This document shows, one piece after another, positions 30,154 to 38,255 of a DNA stretch of 64,000 nt. The position numbers and the translations under genes are program-made. The notes under the pieces were generated by a model. The model was not told the DNA's origin and searched no databases. It saw only the letters and a list, made by a program, of their open reading frames with translations. Position 1 is the first letter of the stretch, and each line of letters starts with the position of its first letter. Origin of the DNA: Demequina mangrovi (GTDB lineage: Bacteria; Actinomycetota; Actinomycetes; Actinomycetales; Demequinaceae); NCBI RefSeq assembly GCF_000759715.1, contig NZ_BBLU01000005.1:124001-188000 (forward strand), read 5' to 3'.

Positions 30154-31323
30154 ATGCCAGAGGACACGGTGCACGCGGACACCCCGGCGGAGGCGCGCAT
30201 CGCCGCCGCGCGCGGCAGCCGCAACGACCACACGCGTCGGCGCAACCTCTCGTCGCTCCTCACTGCGGTCCACTACGGCGGCCCGCTCACGCGCGCGCAG
30301 CTCACGCGGGACACGGGCCTCAACCGCTCGACCATCGGCGGCCTGGTCGCCGAGCTCTCCGAGCTCGGTCTTGTGGTCGAGGACGCCGCTGCGGAGACGG
30401 GGACGGTCGGCCGCCCCAGCCACATCGTGCGGCCCCGCCGCGACGTCGTCGCGCTGGCCCTCCACGCGGACGTCGACGCCCTCGAGCTCGGCGCCGTCGG
30501 GATCGACGGCGCGGTGCTCGCACGCCGCCGGGCCAACCTCGACGCGCCGCCCACGCCGGACGATGCGGCGGCCTTCTCCTGGGAGGCCGCCCGCGAGGTC
30601 GCGGCGGAGCTGGGCGGCGTCCGCGCGGCCGGCATCGGCGCCGCGGTGCCCGGGCTGGTCGGCATCGACGGCGCGACCGTCGTCGACGCGCCGCACCTCG
30701 GCTGGCGCGATGTCGCGCTGGGGGAGCGGCTGCGCGGTGCGCTCGGCATCCCGGTGGTCGTGGGCAACGACGCGAACATGGGTCTGCGGGCCGAGTGGAG
30801 CTTCGGGGCCGCGAAGGGCGTCGACACGGTCGTCTACCTCAACGGTTCCGCGTCCGGCATCGGCGGGGCGGCCTTGGTCGGCGGACGGATGCTGCGCGGC
30901 GGGCGCGGCTACGGAGGCGAGTTCGGCCACATGATGATCCGGTCGGACGGCGACCGCTGCTCGTGCGGCCGCCGCGGCTGCCTCGAGACCGAGGTCAACG
31001 CGGCGCTGCTCGACGAGGCCGCGCACGACGCCGCCGCGCTCGACCGCTTCGCCGAGGTCCTCGCCGCCGCGATCGCGAACCTCGAATGCGCCTTCGACCC
31101 CGACGCGGTCCTGCTCGCCGGCTACCTGGGCGCGCTCTTCGACGTCCGGCGCGAGCTGGTGACCGATCAGGTCCGTGCGATGGCCTTCCGGCCGGACGCC
31201 GAGGACGTGGTCATCGCCCGCGCCGCCCTCGGCGGCAACCGGCTCCTCATCGGAGCCGCGGAACGGGCCTTCGCCCCGCTCCTGCGCGATCCCGCGGGCA
31301 CGGCGCTGGCCGCGCTCGCGTGA
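30154..31323 (+). CDS. ROK-family transcriptional repressor (XylR-like)
   Basis: A 389-residue regulator. The N-terminal winged HTH is RRNLSSLLTAVHYGGPLTRA with TRDTGLNRSTIGGLVAEL. The sugar-kinase-like part has GIGAAVPGLVGIDG, VVVGNDANMGLRAEW and the zinc motif CSCGRRGCLETE. It is divergent from xylA with a strong AAGGAGGA ribosome site. XylR proteins of this type release DNA on xylose binding, so control of xylAB is the natural reading. Confidence 0.9.
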   Translation: MPEDTVHADTPAEARIAAARGSRNDHTRRRNLSSLLTAVHYGGPLTRAQLTRDTGLNRSTIGGLVAELSELGLVVEDAAAETGTVGRPSHIVRPRRDVVALALHADVDALELGAVGIDGAVLARRRANLDAPPTPDDAAAFSWEAAREVAAELGGVRAAGIGAAVPGLVGIDGATVVDAPHLGWRDVALGERLRGALGIPVVVGNDANMGLRAEWSFGAAKGVDTVVYLNGSASGIGGAALVGGRMLRGGRGYGGEFGHMMIRSDGDRCSCGRRGCLETEVNAALLDEAAHDAAALDRFAEVLAAAIANLECAFDPDAVLLAGYLGALFDVRRELVTDQVRAMAFRPDAEDVVIARAALGGNRLLIGAAERAFAPLLRDPAGTALAALA

Positions 31324-31348
31324 CGGTCCTGCCTGGCACACTGGCCGC

Positions 31349-32299
31349 ATGATCACCGTCGCCGTGCCCTCGCAGGAAGTCGCCGATGCGCTGGGGGACC
31401 CCGGGCCGGACGCACGGGTGATCGTGTGGAACCCCGCGGAAGGCGACGCCCCCGAGGCCGAGCGCGACCGGATCGCGCTCGTGTGCATGCCGCACTGGAC
31501 CGCAGGACGCCGGGTCTACGGGCGGCTCGCGGCATGCCCGGAGCTCAAGGTCATCCAGATCGCGTCGGCGGGCTACGAGCACGTCGCGGCGCTGGTCCCG
31601 CCCGGCGTCGCGCTCGCGAACGCGCGCGGGGTCCACGACACCCGCGTCGCCGAGATGACCCTCCTGCTCGCGCTCGCGTCCCAGCGGCACCTCCCGCAGT
31701 TCCTCGACGCGCAGCGGCGGGGCGTGTGGGAGCCCGATCAGGACACTCCGTCGCTGGCCGATGCGCGGGCCCTGATCGTCGGCTACGGCAGCATCGGCGA
31801 GGCGATCGCGGTGCGTCTGAGCGCGAGCGAGGTCCACGTCGAGGGCGTCGCCCGCACCGCCCGTACGGCGCCAGACGGGACCGAGGTGCACGCGATCGAG
31901 GACATCCGCGGCATCCTGCCGCGCTTCGACATCGTCATCGTGGTGACACCGCACACCGAGGAGACCGACCGGCTGGTCGACGCGGGCTTCCTCGCCGCGA
32001 TGAAGGACGATGCGCTGCTCATCAACGTGGGCCGCGGCAAGGTGGTCGACACCGATGCCCTGCTCGCGGAGCTCGAGTCGGGGCGCCTGCGCGCCGCGCT
32101 CGACGTCACCGATCCCGAGCCGCTGCCCGACGGCCACCCGCTCTTCGCAGCGCCCGGGTGCATCGTGGTGCCGCACATCGCCGGCACGGAGCGGCTCACC
32201 AACCGCCGCTACACGGACCTCGTGCGCCGTCAGATCCAGGCGCTCGCGCAGGGGGAGCAGGCGGTCAACCAGGTGCTGATTGGCGCCTTCCCCGCGTAG
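31349..32299 (+). CDS. D-isomer-specific 2-hydroxyacid dehydrogenase
   Basis: A 316-residue NAD(P)-dependent oxidoreductase of the D-2-hydroxyacid dehydrogenase superfamily. The dinucleotide site is LIVGYGSIGEAIAV. The catalytic Arg is in LLINVGRGKVVDTDAL, the Glu in DVTDPEPLPDGHPLF and the His in VVPHIAGTER. Substrates in the family include glyoxylate, hydroxypyruvate and phosphoglycerate; none can be chosen here. It follows the ROK gene after 25 bases and may share its transcript. Confidence 0.88.
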   Translation: MITVAVPSQEVADALGDPGPDARVIVWNPAEGDAPEAERDRIALVCMPHWTAGRRVYGRLAACPELKVIQIASAGYEHVAALVPPGVALANARGVHDTRVAEMTLLLALASQRHLPQFLDAQRRGVWEPDQDTPSLADARALIVGYGSIGEAIAVRLSASEVHVEGVARTARTAPDGTEVHAIEDIRGILPRFDIVIVVTPHTEETDRLVDAGFLAAMKDDALLINVGRGKVVDTDALLAELESGRLRAALDVTDPEPLPDGHPLFAAPGCIVVPHIAGTERLTNRRYTDLVRRQIQALAQGEQAVNQVLIGAFPA

Positions 32300-32342
32300 C
32301 CCCACCTCCGCGGGGAAGGCACCGCCCCTCAGCCGTGGCTCT

Positions 32343-32361
32343 CGCGCGGTGCAACCGCGCG
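32343..32361 (+). terminator. Hairpin after the 2-hydroxyacid dehydrogenase
   Basis: An 8-bp perfect stem CGCGCGGT / ACCGCGCG with a 3-base loop, 44 bases after the gene. No U-run follows at once. It also lies downstream of the convergent DUF1801 gene. Confidence 0.45.
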
Positions 32362-32440
32362 GCGCCTCCCCTCGACAGGCTAGGCCGCAGGTGCGCGACC
32401 CGCAGGGGTCGTGACCGTTTCGTGACCTTTCTCCGCTCTG

Positions 32441-32800
32441 CTACGCCTCGTCGCGCATCGCGATCCAGGCCGCGACGATCGCCTCGAGCTCGGTCCGGCG
32501 CTCGTCGGCCTCCGCGACCGAGGCGAACGTCATGGTGCGACCCTCCTTCCCCTCGCCGAGGAGGTGGGGGTGGTCGCCCGGGATGAGCGCGCCCTGGTGG
32601 AACATGAGCGTCGCGTGCTGCTTCGAGCGGGGGAAGAAGCTCGCGAGGTTGCCCCGGTAGGTGAAGGTGGGCGCCTGCCACTTCACGCATTCCTCGAGGC
32701 GAGGGTCCGCGGCGAGCAGGATCTCCCGCACGTGCGCGACCACGTCCTTCATCGGGTTGTCGTACGCCGCCATCCAGGCGTCGACGTCGTTGTCGGCCAT
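32441..32800 (-). CDS. DUF1801-family protein
   Basis: A 119-residue protein with the YdhG/DUF1801 pattern: DPRLEECVKWQAPTFTYRGN, then LASFFPRSKQHATLMFHQGA. The family is small and cytosolic, and its function is not established. It lies 20 bases downstream of the ogt/ada-alkA pair on the same strand and may be their last operon member. Confidence 0.82.
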   Translation of the reverse strand: MADNDVDAWMAAYDNPMKDVVAHVREILLAADPRLEECVKWQAPTFTYRGNLASFFPRSKQHATLMFHQGALIPGDHPHLLGEGKEGRTMTFASVAEADERRTELEAIVAAWIAMRDEA

Positions 32801-32820
32801 GCTCCGAGGCTAGACCCGCC

Positions 32821-33303
32821 TCATGCGCCGCGCTCGTGCGCGAGCAGCCATCGCTTCCGGTCCACGCCGCCCGCGTACCCGGTGAGCGAGCCGTCCGCGC
32901 CGATCACCCGGTGGCACGGCACGGCGATGGTGAGCGGGTTGCGCCCGATGGCCCCGGCGACCGCGCGCGTCGCGCTCGGCCGGCCCAGCGCCTGCGCGAT
33001 CTGCGCGTACGTGCGCGTCTCGCCCGCGGGGATCGCGCGCAGCGACTGCCACACGTCGCGCTGGAACGGCGTCCCCGGCGCGACGTCGTCGACGGGGACG
33101 TCGGCGGCCTCGCCCGAGAAGTACGCCTCGAAGGCTGCGGCGGCCTTCTCGAGCACGGCATGCGAGTCCGGCGCCGCGACAGCGTCGAGCTCCGGGCGGC
33201 GCCGATGGTCGGCGAAGTAGGCGCCGAGCAGCGATTCCTCGTCCGCGACGAGGGTGAGCGGGCCCAGCGGGGTGGGGATGTCGCGGCGGGCGAGCGGGGT
33301 CAT
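32821..33303 (-). CDS. ogt: Methylated-DNA--[protein]-cysteine S-methyltransferase
   Basis: A 160-residue suicide repair protein that removes O6-alkyl groups from guanine. The acceptor Cys is in AVPCHRVIGADGSLTGYAGG, and the recognition helix is in TYAQIAQALGRPSATRAVAGA. The N-terminal ribonuclease-like domain is short, as in Ogt. Its ATG overlaps the stop of the Ada-AlkA gene (ATGA), so the two direct-repair functions are co-translated. Confidence 0.93.
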   Translation of the reverse strand: MTPLARRDIPTPLGPLTLVADEESLLGAYFADHRRRPELDAVAAPDSHAVLEKAAAAFEAYFSGEAADVPVDDVAPGTPFQRDVWQSLRAIPAGETRTYAQIAQALGRPSATRAVAGAIGRNPLTIAVPCHRVIGADGSLTGYAGGVDRKRWLLAHERGA

Positions 33304-34775
33304 GAGCGTCCTTCCGAGACGGCGGTCCAGAGGTGAAGAGCGGCGTAGGCGCGCCAGGGGCGCCAGGCCTCGGCGGCCCGCTCGAGCGCGGGGCCGTCGA
33401 GCCCGGTCGCCTTGCGGAGCACCAGGTCCCCGTTGGGGAACGCGTCGGGGTCGCCGAGCGCGCGCAGCGCGACGTACTCGGCCGTCCAGGGGCCGATGCC
33501 GGGGATCGCGAGCAGCGCGCGGCGCGCCCCGGCGCGGTCCGCGCCCGGTCCGAGGTCGAGGTCGCCGTCGAGCATCGCGCGTGCAGCGCCGGAGACGGCA
33601 CGCCACCGGGCCCGCGGCATGAGCCCCATGCCGGGGTCGACGTCCGCCAGCGCCTCCGGCGCCGGGAACACCCGGGTCGGGACGCTCAGTACTGCTGGCT
33701 CGCGCTCCGGCGCCCCTCCCGGGACGCTGAGGTCCGCTCCGAAGGTCGCCACCAGCGTCCCCAGCGTGCTCCGGGCCCCTGCGACGCTCACCTGCTGGCC
33801 GACGATCGCGCGCACCACCATCTCGAACGGCTCGACCGCGCCCGGCACCCGCAGTCCTGGCGCGGCGGCCACGTGGGCGTGCAGCAGGGGATCGGCGGAC
33901 AGCGCCTCGTCGATCGCGACCGGATCGGCGTCGAGATCCAGCAGTCGTCGGCAGCGGGCGACGGCGGCGCTGAGGTCGCGCACGTCCTCGAGCTCGAGCT
34001 CCGCCTCGACGTGCCCCTCGCGCGACGAGACGAGGACCCGCGCGCCGCCGTGCGGGAGGCGCATCGTCCTCGCGTACGCCTCGCCGTCCCAGGTCTCCAT
34101 GCCGGTCACGGCCCGCGCTCCCAGCCAGGCGAGCACGCGCGGGATGTCCGCCGGGGCACGATGGCGCAGCCGCAGCCGGACCCGCGTCCAGCCCTCGGCG
34201 GCGCCCTCCGAAGCCGCGCGAGAGCGCCCCCGCACCTCGCTCGGCGTGAGCGCCCACCCCGCGCGCGCGGCGTCGTTGAACTGGCGCACGGACCCGAAGC
34301 CCGCCGCGAATGCGACGTCGGCGACGGGCAGTGCGGTGGTCTCGAGGAGCGTGCGCGCGTGATGGAGACGATGCGCGATGGCGAGCGCCTGCGGCCCGGC
34401 GCCGAGCTCGTCGGTGAGGACGCGCGTCACGTGCCGCTCGGTGTACCCGAGCCGGTGCGCGAGGCCCGCGACGCCCTCGCGCTCGACCACGCCGTCGTCG
34501 ATGAGCCGCATCGCGCGGCTCGCGACATCCTCGCCCACGCGCCACCGCGGCGAGCCGGGGGAGTCGTCGGGGAAGCATCGTCGGCACGAGCGGAAGCCTG
34601 CGCGCTGCGCCGCGGCCGCGCTCGGGTAGAAGTCGACGTTGGCGCGCGCCGGCGTGCGCGCCGGGCACGACGGGCGGCAGTAGATCCCAGTGGTCCGGAC
34701 GGCGGTGACGAACTGCCCGTCGTACCGCGCGTCCTTGCCTCGGATCACCGCGTAGCGCGTCTCGTCGTCCCACAT
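33300..34775 (-). CDS. Ada N-domain / AraC / AlkA fusion DNA glycosylase
   Basis: A 491-residue alkylation-repair protein. Residues 1-75 form the Ada-type zinc domain with Cys33, Cys37, Cys64 and Cys67 (GIYCRPSCPAR ... CRRC), which accepts methyl groups from phosphotriesters. An AraC-type HTH follows (GLAHRLGYTERHVTRVLTDE). The C-terminal AlkA part has HhH IPGIGPWTAEYVALRALG and the catalytic Asp in FPNGDLVLRKA. Near residues 350-370 a repeat adds LSVPGGAPEREPAVLSVP in frame. I took ATG 34775, which starts the conserved domain; ATG 34820 adds 15 nonconserved residues. Confidence 0.9.
   Translation of the reverse strand: MWDDETRYAVIRGKDARYDGQFVTAVRTTGIYCRPSCPARTPARANVDFYPSAAAAQRAGFRSCRRCFPDDSPGSPRWRVGEDVASRAMRLIDDGVVEREGVAGLAHRLGYTERHVTRVLTDELGAGPQALAIAHRLHHARTLLETTALPVADVAFAAGFGSVRQFNDAARAGWALTPSEVRGRSRAASEGAAEGWTRVRLRLRHRAPADIPRVLAWLGARAVTGMETWDGEAYARTMRLPHGGARVLVSSREGHVEAELELEDVRDLSAAVARCRRLLDLDADPVAIDEALSADPLLHAHVAAAPGLRVPGAVEPFEMVVRAIVGQQVSVAGARSTLGTLVATFGADLSVPGGAPEREPAVLSVPTRVFPAPEALADVDPGMGLMPRARWRAVSGAARAMLDGDLDLGPGADRAGARRALLAIPGIGPWTAEYVALRALGDPDAFPNGDLVLRKATGLDGPALERAAEAWRPWRAYAALHLWTAVSEGRS
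33678..33734 (+). repeat. Paired 15-mer repeat, copy C (inside ada-alkA)
   Basis: Direct 15-mers CGGGACGCTCAGTAC (33678-33692) and CGGGACGCTGAGGTC (33720-33734), starting exactly 42 bp apart, antisense to the glycosylase gene. The unit stays in frame and encodes DLSVPG...VLSVPT. Copies A and C also share CCTCCC directly before the second 15-mer. Confidence 0.8.
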
Positions 34776-34877
34776 GCTCCCGAGTGTGACGCATCGCGGA
34801 CCTGCCGCGCTCGCGGTCATCGGACATGGCCGTAGGCCCTGCGCGGACCGCCCCTCGGCAGCGGTCCGCGCGTCGCG

Positions 34878-35198
34878 TCAGGCGGCGCCGCGGGTCATGG
34901 CGGCGTGTGCGGCGACGGCGAGGTAGGCGATCTGGACGGCGGCCGCGACCCCGTATCCGATCACGAGGCCCGCCTTGGCGCGACGCTCGGCGCCGGACTC
35001 GCCGTTGCGGACCGCGCGCAGGCTGAGGTGGCCCAGCGTGATCGCGACCGGGAACAGGAGCACCACGCCGGCGGCGACGGAGGCGGTCGCGAGCCAGTCC
35101 TTGCGCTGGTCGGGTCGGCGGCCCAGGTACGGGTAGTACCCGTGCGGGAGCTCGGGGTGGCCGACGTATCCCAGGTACTCGGTGTCTGCGGGCGGCAT
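34878..35198 (-). CDS. Two-helix membrane protein (DUF4190-like), paralog 2
   Basis: A 106-residue protein with EYLGYVGHPELPHGYYPYLG at the N terminus. Two membrane segments (about 40-62 and 82-104) flank a basic, Glu-containing loop (NGESGAERRAKAG). It matches the gene at 23146-23466 in length and layout and at the GHPELPHGY motif. The role is unknown. It is preceded by a GGGGAACGCC ribosome region. Confidence 0.75.
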   Translation of the reverse strand: MPPADTEYLGYVGHPELPHGYYPYLGRRPDQRKDWLATASVAAGVVLLFPVAITLGHLSLRAVRNGESGAERRAKAGLVIGYGVAAAVQIAYLAVAAHAAMTRGAA

Positions 35199-35384
35199 GG
35201 CGTTCCCCTTCCCCGGTGGGAGGAGGGCGCCCGGCGTCGAGGGCGTTCGGCGGGGCCGTGCGCCCGGTGCGGGGCGCCCTCTCTGGCGTGCCTCACGGTA
35301 CGGCGCCGATGTGTCGCCGCGGTGTCGACAGGGAAATAACTGTGTTACGCCGCGCGGTGCCGTATGGCGGGACGATGCATGGGC

Positions 35385-36710
35385 TCAGCCGCCCGCGCCG
35401 GCCCGCGCGCGCTTGTGGTCGGCGAGGGCCGCGGCGCGCTCGGCGGCGTGGTCGACCATCGGCGCCGGGTAGGCGGGGGTGTCGACCTCTGCGACCCAGC
35501 GTTCGATGTAGCGGCGCTCCGGGTCGTAGCGGCTCGCCTGGGCCGCCGGGTTGAAGATCCGGAAGAACGGGGCGGCGTCCCGCCCGGTGCCCGCGACCCA
35601 CTGCCAGTTGAGCTGGTTCTGCGCGTGGTCGTAGTCGAGGAGCGCTCGGCGGAAGTGGTCGGCGCCGCGCTGCCACGGCAGATGCAGGTCCTTGACCAGG
35701 AAGCTCGCGACCACCATGCGGACGCGGTTGTGCATCGTGCCCGTCGCGGCCAGCTCGCGCATGCCGGCGTCGACCAGGGGGAAGCCGGTCCTGCCGTCGC
35801 GCCACGCCATGAACGCCTGGTCCGCGTCGCGGCCGGTCGTCCACGAGTCGTCGGGCAGCACGGTGGTGAGCGACTCGCGCTGCGCTCGCGGGTGGCGGAA
35901 CAGCACGTCCGCATGGAAGTCGCGCCAGGCGAGCTCGGCCTCGAGCTTGCGAGGTCCCTCGCCGGGCATCGCGGCGGTCGCGGCGAGGACGGTCCGGGGG
36001 TGGATCTGGCCGTAGGCGAGCGGCACCGAGAGGTGCGAGGTCGAGTCGAGGTCGGGGCGGTCGCGCTCCTCCGCATAGCGGGCCAGGGGCCCGTCGACAT
36101 AGCCCTCCCAAGCCTCCCGCACGCGCTCCTCGCGGAACTCGTGGCGGGCCGTGAGGGGGTCCTCGGCGTCCGCGTGGGCGGCGCGCTCGTCCAGGTCGAC
36201 GTCGGACTCGACCGGCACGAACGCCTCCGGGTCCGCGTGCGCGGCGGGGGAGGGCCACCCGTGCTCGCGCCACGCGTGCGAGAAGGGCGTGAAGACCCGG
36301 TACTCGCTGCCGTCGCTCTTGCGCACGCGCCCCGGAGCGACGGCGTACGGCGTGCCGACCAGGCGCAGCTCGCGGCCGTCCGCCGCGAGCGCGGAGGCCA
36401 CCGCGTCCTGCGCGCCGATGCCGGCCGGCGACCCCTCGCGTGCGGCGACGACCACCCGCGCATCGTGCTCCCGTGCGATCGCGAGGACCGCATCGGCCGC
36501 CTCGCCGCGACGGACGCCGAGGGCTCCGCCGATGTCCTCCTTCAGGCTCCACAGCACGCGCGCGAGGTGCGCGCGTCGACGGCCCGACCACAGGTGAACG
36601 CCGCGGTTCCAGACGAAGACGGCGGCGGCAGGTCCGTCCTCCTGCGCCGCGAGCAGCGCGGGGTTGTCCGCGAGGCGCGCATCGCGCCGCACCCACCACA
36701 CCGTCGTCAT
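35385..36710 (-). CDS. phr: Deoxyribodipyrimidine photolyase
   Basis: A 441-residue class I cyclobutane-pyrimidine-dimer photolyase, which uses FADH- and an antenna pigment to split UV dimers in light. Visible motifs are VWWVRRDARLADNPAL at the N terminus and TGFPLVDAGMRELAATG. The FAD-site blocks HNRVRMVVASFLVKDLHLPW and DYDHAQNQLNWQWVAGTG are near-canonical, and FRIFNPAAQASRYDPE follows. It continues the DNA-repair run that starts at ogt. Confidence 0.94.
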   Translation of the reverse strand: MTTVWWVRRDARLADNPALLAAQEDGPAAAVFVWNRGVHLWSGRRRAHLARVLWSLKEDIGGALGVRRGEAADAVLAIAREHDARVVVAAREGSPAGIGAQDAVASALAADGRELRLVGTPYAVAPGRVRKSDGSEYRVFTPFSHAWREHGWPSPAAHADPEAFVPVESDVDLDERAAHADAEDPLTARHEFREERVREAWEGYVDGPLARYAEERDRPDLDSTSHLSVPLAYGQIHPRTVLAATAAMPGEGPRKLEAELAWRDFHADVLFRHPRAQRESLTTVLPDDSWTTGRDADQAFMAWRDGRTGFPLVDAGMRELAATGTMHNRVRMVVASFLVKDLHLPWQRGADHFRRALLDYDHAQNQLNWQWVAGTGRDAAPFFRIFNPAAQASRYDPERRYIERWVAEVDTPAYPAPMVDHAAERAAALADHKRARAGAGG

Positions 36711-36782
36711 CGGACCCAGCCTGTCAGCGTCATGCCACTCCCAACGCGGCGAGAGTGTCGCGGGATTCCGGCGGGCGGCCGC

Positions 36783-37100
36783 TCAACCGTCGGAGGCGGG
36801 CGTGACGAGCGCGGCGGCGCCGTCGCGGACGACGATGCGGTCGGGCGGGCAGACGGGCCCCACGACGCTGAGGTTCGTGCCGTCGGCGAGCGTGATCGTC
36901 ACGTCCCCCTCCGTGCACCCGTGGTCGAGGTAGATCACCCCGCCGTAGGGCTCGACCATGTCGACGATGCCGTCGACGTTCACCTCGATGCCCGCGTCGG
37001 TCTCGTTCATGATCTCGAGTCCGCCCGCGTCGGTGCAGCCGGCGAGAGCGACGGCGGCGAAGGTCGTGGCGACGATGCTCGCTTTGCGATGACGGGACAT
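36783..37100 (-). CDS. Small predicted lipoprotein
   Basis: A 105-residue protein. MSRHRKASIVATTFAAVALA precedes a lipobox Cys (AGC, residue 22). The mature part (LEIMNETDAGIEVNVDGIVD and VICLDHG-like YLDHGCTEGDVTITLADG) looks like a small beta domain with two Cys that could pair. No family recognised. Confidence 0.65.
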   Translation of the reverse strand: MSRHRKASIVATTFAAVALAGCTDAGGLEIMNETDAGIEVNVDGIVDMVEPYGGVIYLDHGCTEGDVTITLADGTNLSVVGPVCPPDRIVVRDGAAALVTPASDG

Positions 37101-37220
37101 CCCTGCTCCCTCCGCGCCGGCGGAAGCCACGCGGCGCTGCGAGCATCGTGCCTCGAAAGGCGGTCGACCGGACGGTGCGACGCGCCCGGGACTGCGGACG
37201 AGCAAGGGTGCAGCCGACGT

Positions 37221-37265
37221 GGCGAAGGCCCCCGCCCGCCGTGACGCCGGACGGGGGCCTTCGCC
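37221..37265 (-). terminator. Terminator hairpin after flavin-reductase tail 1
   Basis: A 14-bp perfect stem (GGCGAAGGCCCCCG and its complement) with a GC-rich inner arm, 14 bases beyond the stop of the tail fragment at 37280. The stem shares its GGCCCC core and inner GTCCGGC with the hairpins at 38037 and 39996. Confidence 0.75.
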
Positions 37266-37279
37266 TTGGAGGGCGGGTG

Positions 37280-37424
37280 CTAAGCGACGGCGACCGGCGC
37301 GTGCTTCTCGACGTGCGCGATCGCGGCCGCGAGGAAGCCCTCGAGCACGGGGCGCGCCGAGTCGAGCACCTCGCCGTCCGCGGAGAACACCGCGGTGTGC
37401 TGGAGGAAGACCTCGGGCTGGCCA
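37280..37424 (-). pseudogene. Orphan C-terminal tail of an NADPH-dependent FMN reductase (tail 1)
   Basis: It encodes GQPEVFLQHTAVFSADGEVL onward to AIAHVEKHAPVAVA and a stop. This is the last ~47 residues of the flavin reductase family, matching the intact gene at 40046-40600. No N-terminal reductase domain, start codon or ribosome site precedes it. The matching ends abruptly at GQPEV, as in tail 2. The DNA is nearly identical to tail 2 and less like the intact gene, so the source was another family member. The rest of the 37101-37526 gap holds the two hairpins and a weaker inverted repeat (GCGCAGAT/ATCTGCGC, 37441-37473). Confidence 0.75.
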
Positions 37425-37480
37425 AGGGCGTGCGCCGCGTGCGCAGATGAAGTCCTCGTCGGAGAATCTGCGCAGGCGCG

Positions 37481-37515
37481 ACGAAGGCGGGGACCGGAGG
37501 GATCCCCGCCTTCGT
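37481..37515 (-). terminator. Terminator of the AhpD-like gene
   Basis: A 13-bp perfect stem ACGAAGGCGGGGA / TCCCCGCCTTCGT with a 9-base loop, 11 bases after the stop at 37527. Confidence 0.75.
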
Positions 37516-37526
37516 GAATGTGGTGC

Positions 37527-37871
37527 TTAGGCCGGAACGCCGGCGAAGGCCTCGACGGCCTTGCGCGCCTCGTTGCCGTAGACGGCCGAGGGGCCGCCGC
37601 CCATGAGGATCGCGACGCCGATGGTCTCGTAGACCTGCTCGGGGGTCGCGCCCGAGGCGAGGGCGTCCTTGACGTGGCAGGTGATGCAGCCGCCGCAGCG
37701 CACCGAGATCGCGATCGCGAGCGCCAGGAGCTCCTTGGTCGACTTCGGCAGCGCACCGTCGGCGAGGGCCGCGTGGTGGAGCGAGAAGAAGCTCTTGATG
37801 GTGCCGGGGATGTGCTCGCCGAGCGCGCCGATGCCGCACATCACGTCGTCGTAGTGCTCCTGGTGGTTCAT
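37527..37871 (-). CDS. Carboxymuconolactone decarboxylase / AhpD-like protein
   Basis: A 114-residue helical protein of the CMD/AhpD superfamily. The redox-active CxxC and nearby His are in AISVRCGGCITCHVKDAL (near residue 55), and GATPEQVYETIGVAILMGGG is typical of the fold. Members with CxxC reduce peroxides or partner peroxiredoxins; decarboxylases lack the Cys pair. Its neighbours are flavin reductases, consistent with a redox or detoxification role. The ATG at 37871 follows a GAAAGGAC ribosome site. Confidence 0.88.
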   Translation of the reverse strand: MNHQEHYDDVMCGIGALGEHIPGTIKSFFSLHHAALADGALPKSTKELLALAIAISVRCGGCITCHVKDALASGATPEQVYETIGVAILMGGGPSAVYGNEARKAVEAFAGVPA

Positions 37872-38036
37872 CGTGGACCCGTCCTTTCGGGGTATGGGAT
37901 CCGGCTTCGTCGCCGGTGCTTGGGTACCTGTCCACGGTAAGCAACAGATGTCAAGCAGTCTCGGGACCATCGTCCCCGCGGCAAGCGCGCTGCGGCGCGA
38001 GGCGAAGCGATGCGATCGTCGGCGCGAGCAGTGCAA

Positions 38037-38066
38037 GGCCCCGTCCGGCGATAGCCGGACGGGGCC
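38037..38066 (-). terminator. Terminator hairpin after flavin-reductase tail 2
   Basis: A 13-bp perfect stem GGCCCCGTCCGGC / GCCGGACGGGGCC with a GATA loop, 19 bases beyond the stop of the tail fragment at 38086. Confidence 0.75.
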
Positions 38067-38085
38067 CACGGCCTGAATGCAGGAA

Positions 38086-38230
38086 CTACGCGACGGCGAT
38101 CGGCGCGTGCTTCTGGACGTGCGCGATCGCGGCCGCGAGGAAGCCCTCGAGCACCGGGCGGGCGGAGTCGAGGACCTCGCCGTCCGCGGAGAACACCGCG
38201 GTGTGCTGGAGGAAGACCTCGGGCTGGCCG
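38086..38230 (-). pseudogene. Orphan C-terminal tail of an NADPH-dependent FMN reductase (tail 2)
   Basis: It encodes GQPEVFLQHTAVFSADGEVL to AIAHVQKHAPIAVA and a stop, almost the same as tail 1. It begins just after the quinone reductase stop (38256) in a different frame. Ribosomes finishing that gene would not read it. No start or ribosome site is seen. Like tail 1 it ends with its own GGCCCCG-type terminator, so the duplicated unit is the gene end plus its terminator. Confidence 0.75.
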
Positions 38231-38255
38231 GGCCGACCCGCGTTCGGCGAGCCGT

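Noticed and set aside
33298-33310. TGAGCGTCC at the ogt/ada-alkA junction as a fourth copy of the paired 15-mer
   Set aside because: Only 9 bases match, there is no partner 42 bp away, and the match is explained by the overlapping stop and start codons.
36950-36980. CGACGATGC words (also near 1170, 13270, 36831, 37070, 42150, 43910 and 47570) as members of the GGACGATGCG family
   Set aside because: The first base differs, and this variant occurs at a frequency closer to what Asp-Ala and Ile-Val codons would give, so it was kept separate as a comparison set.
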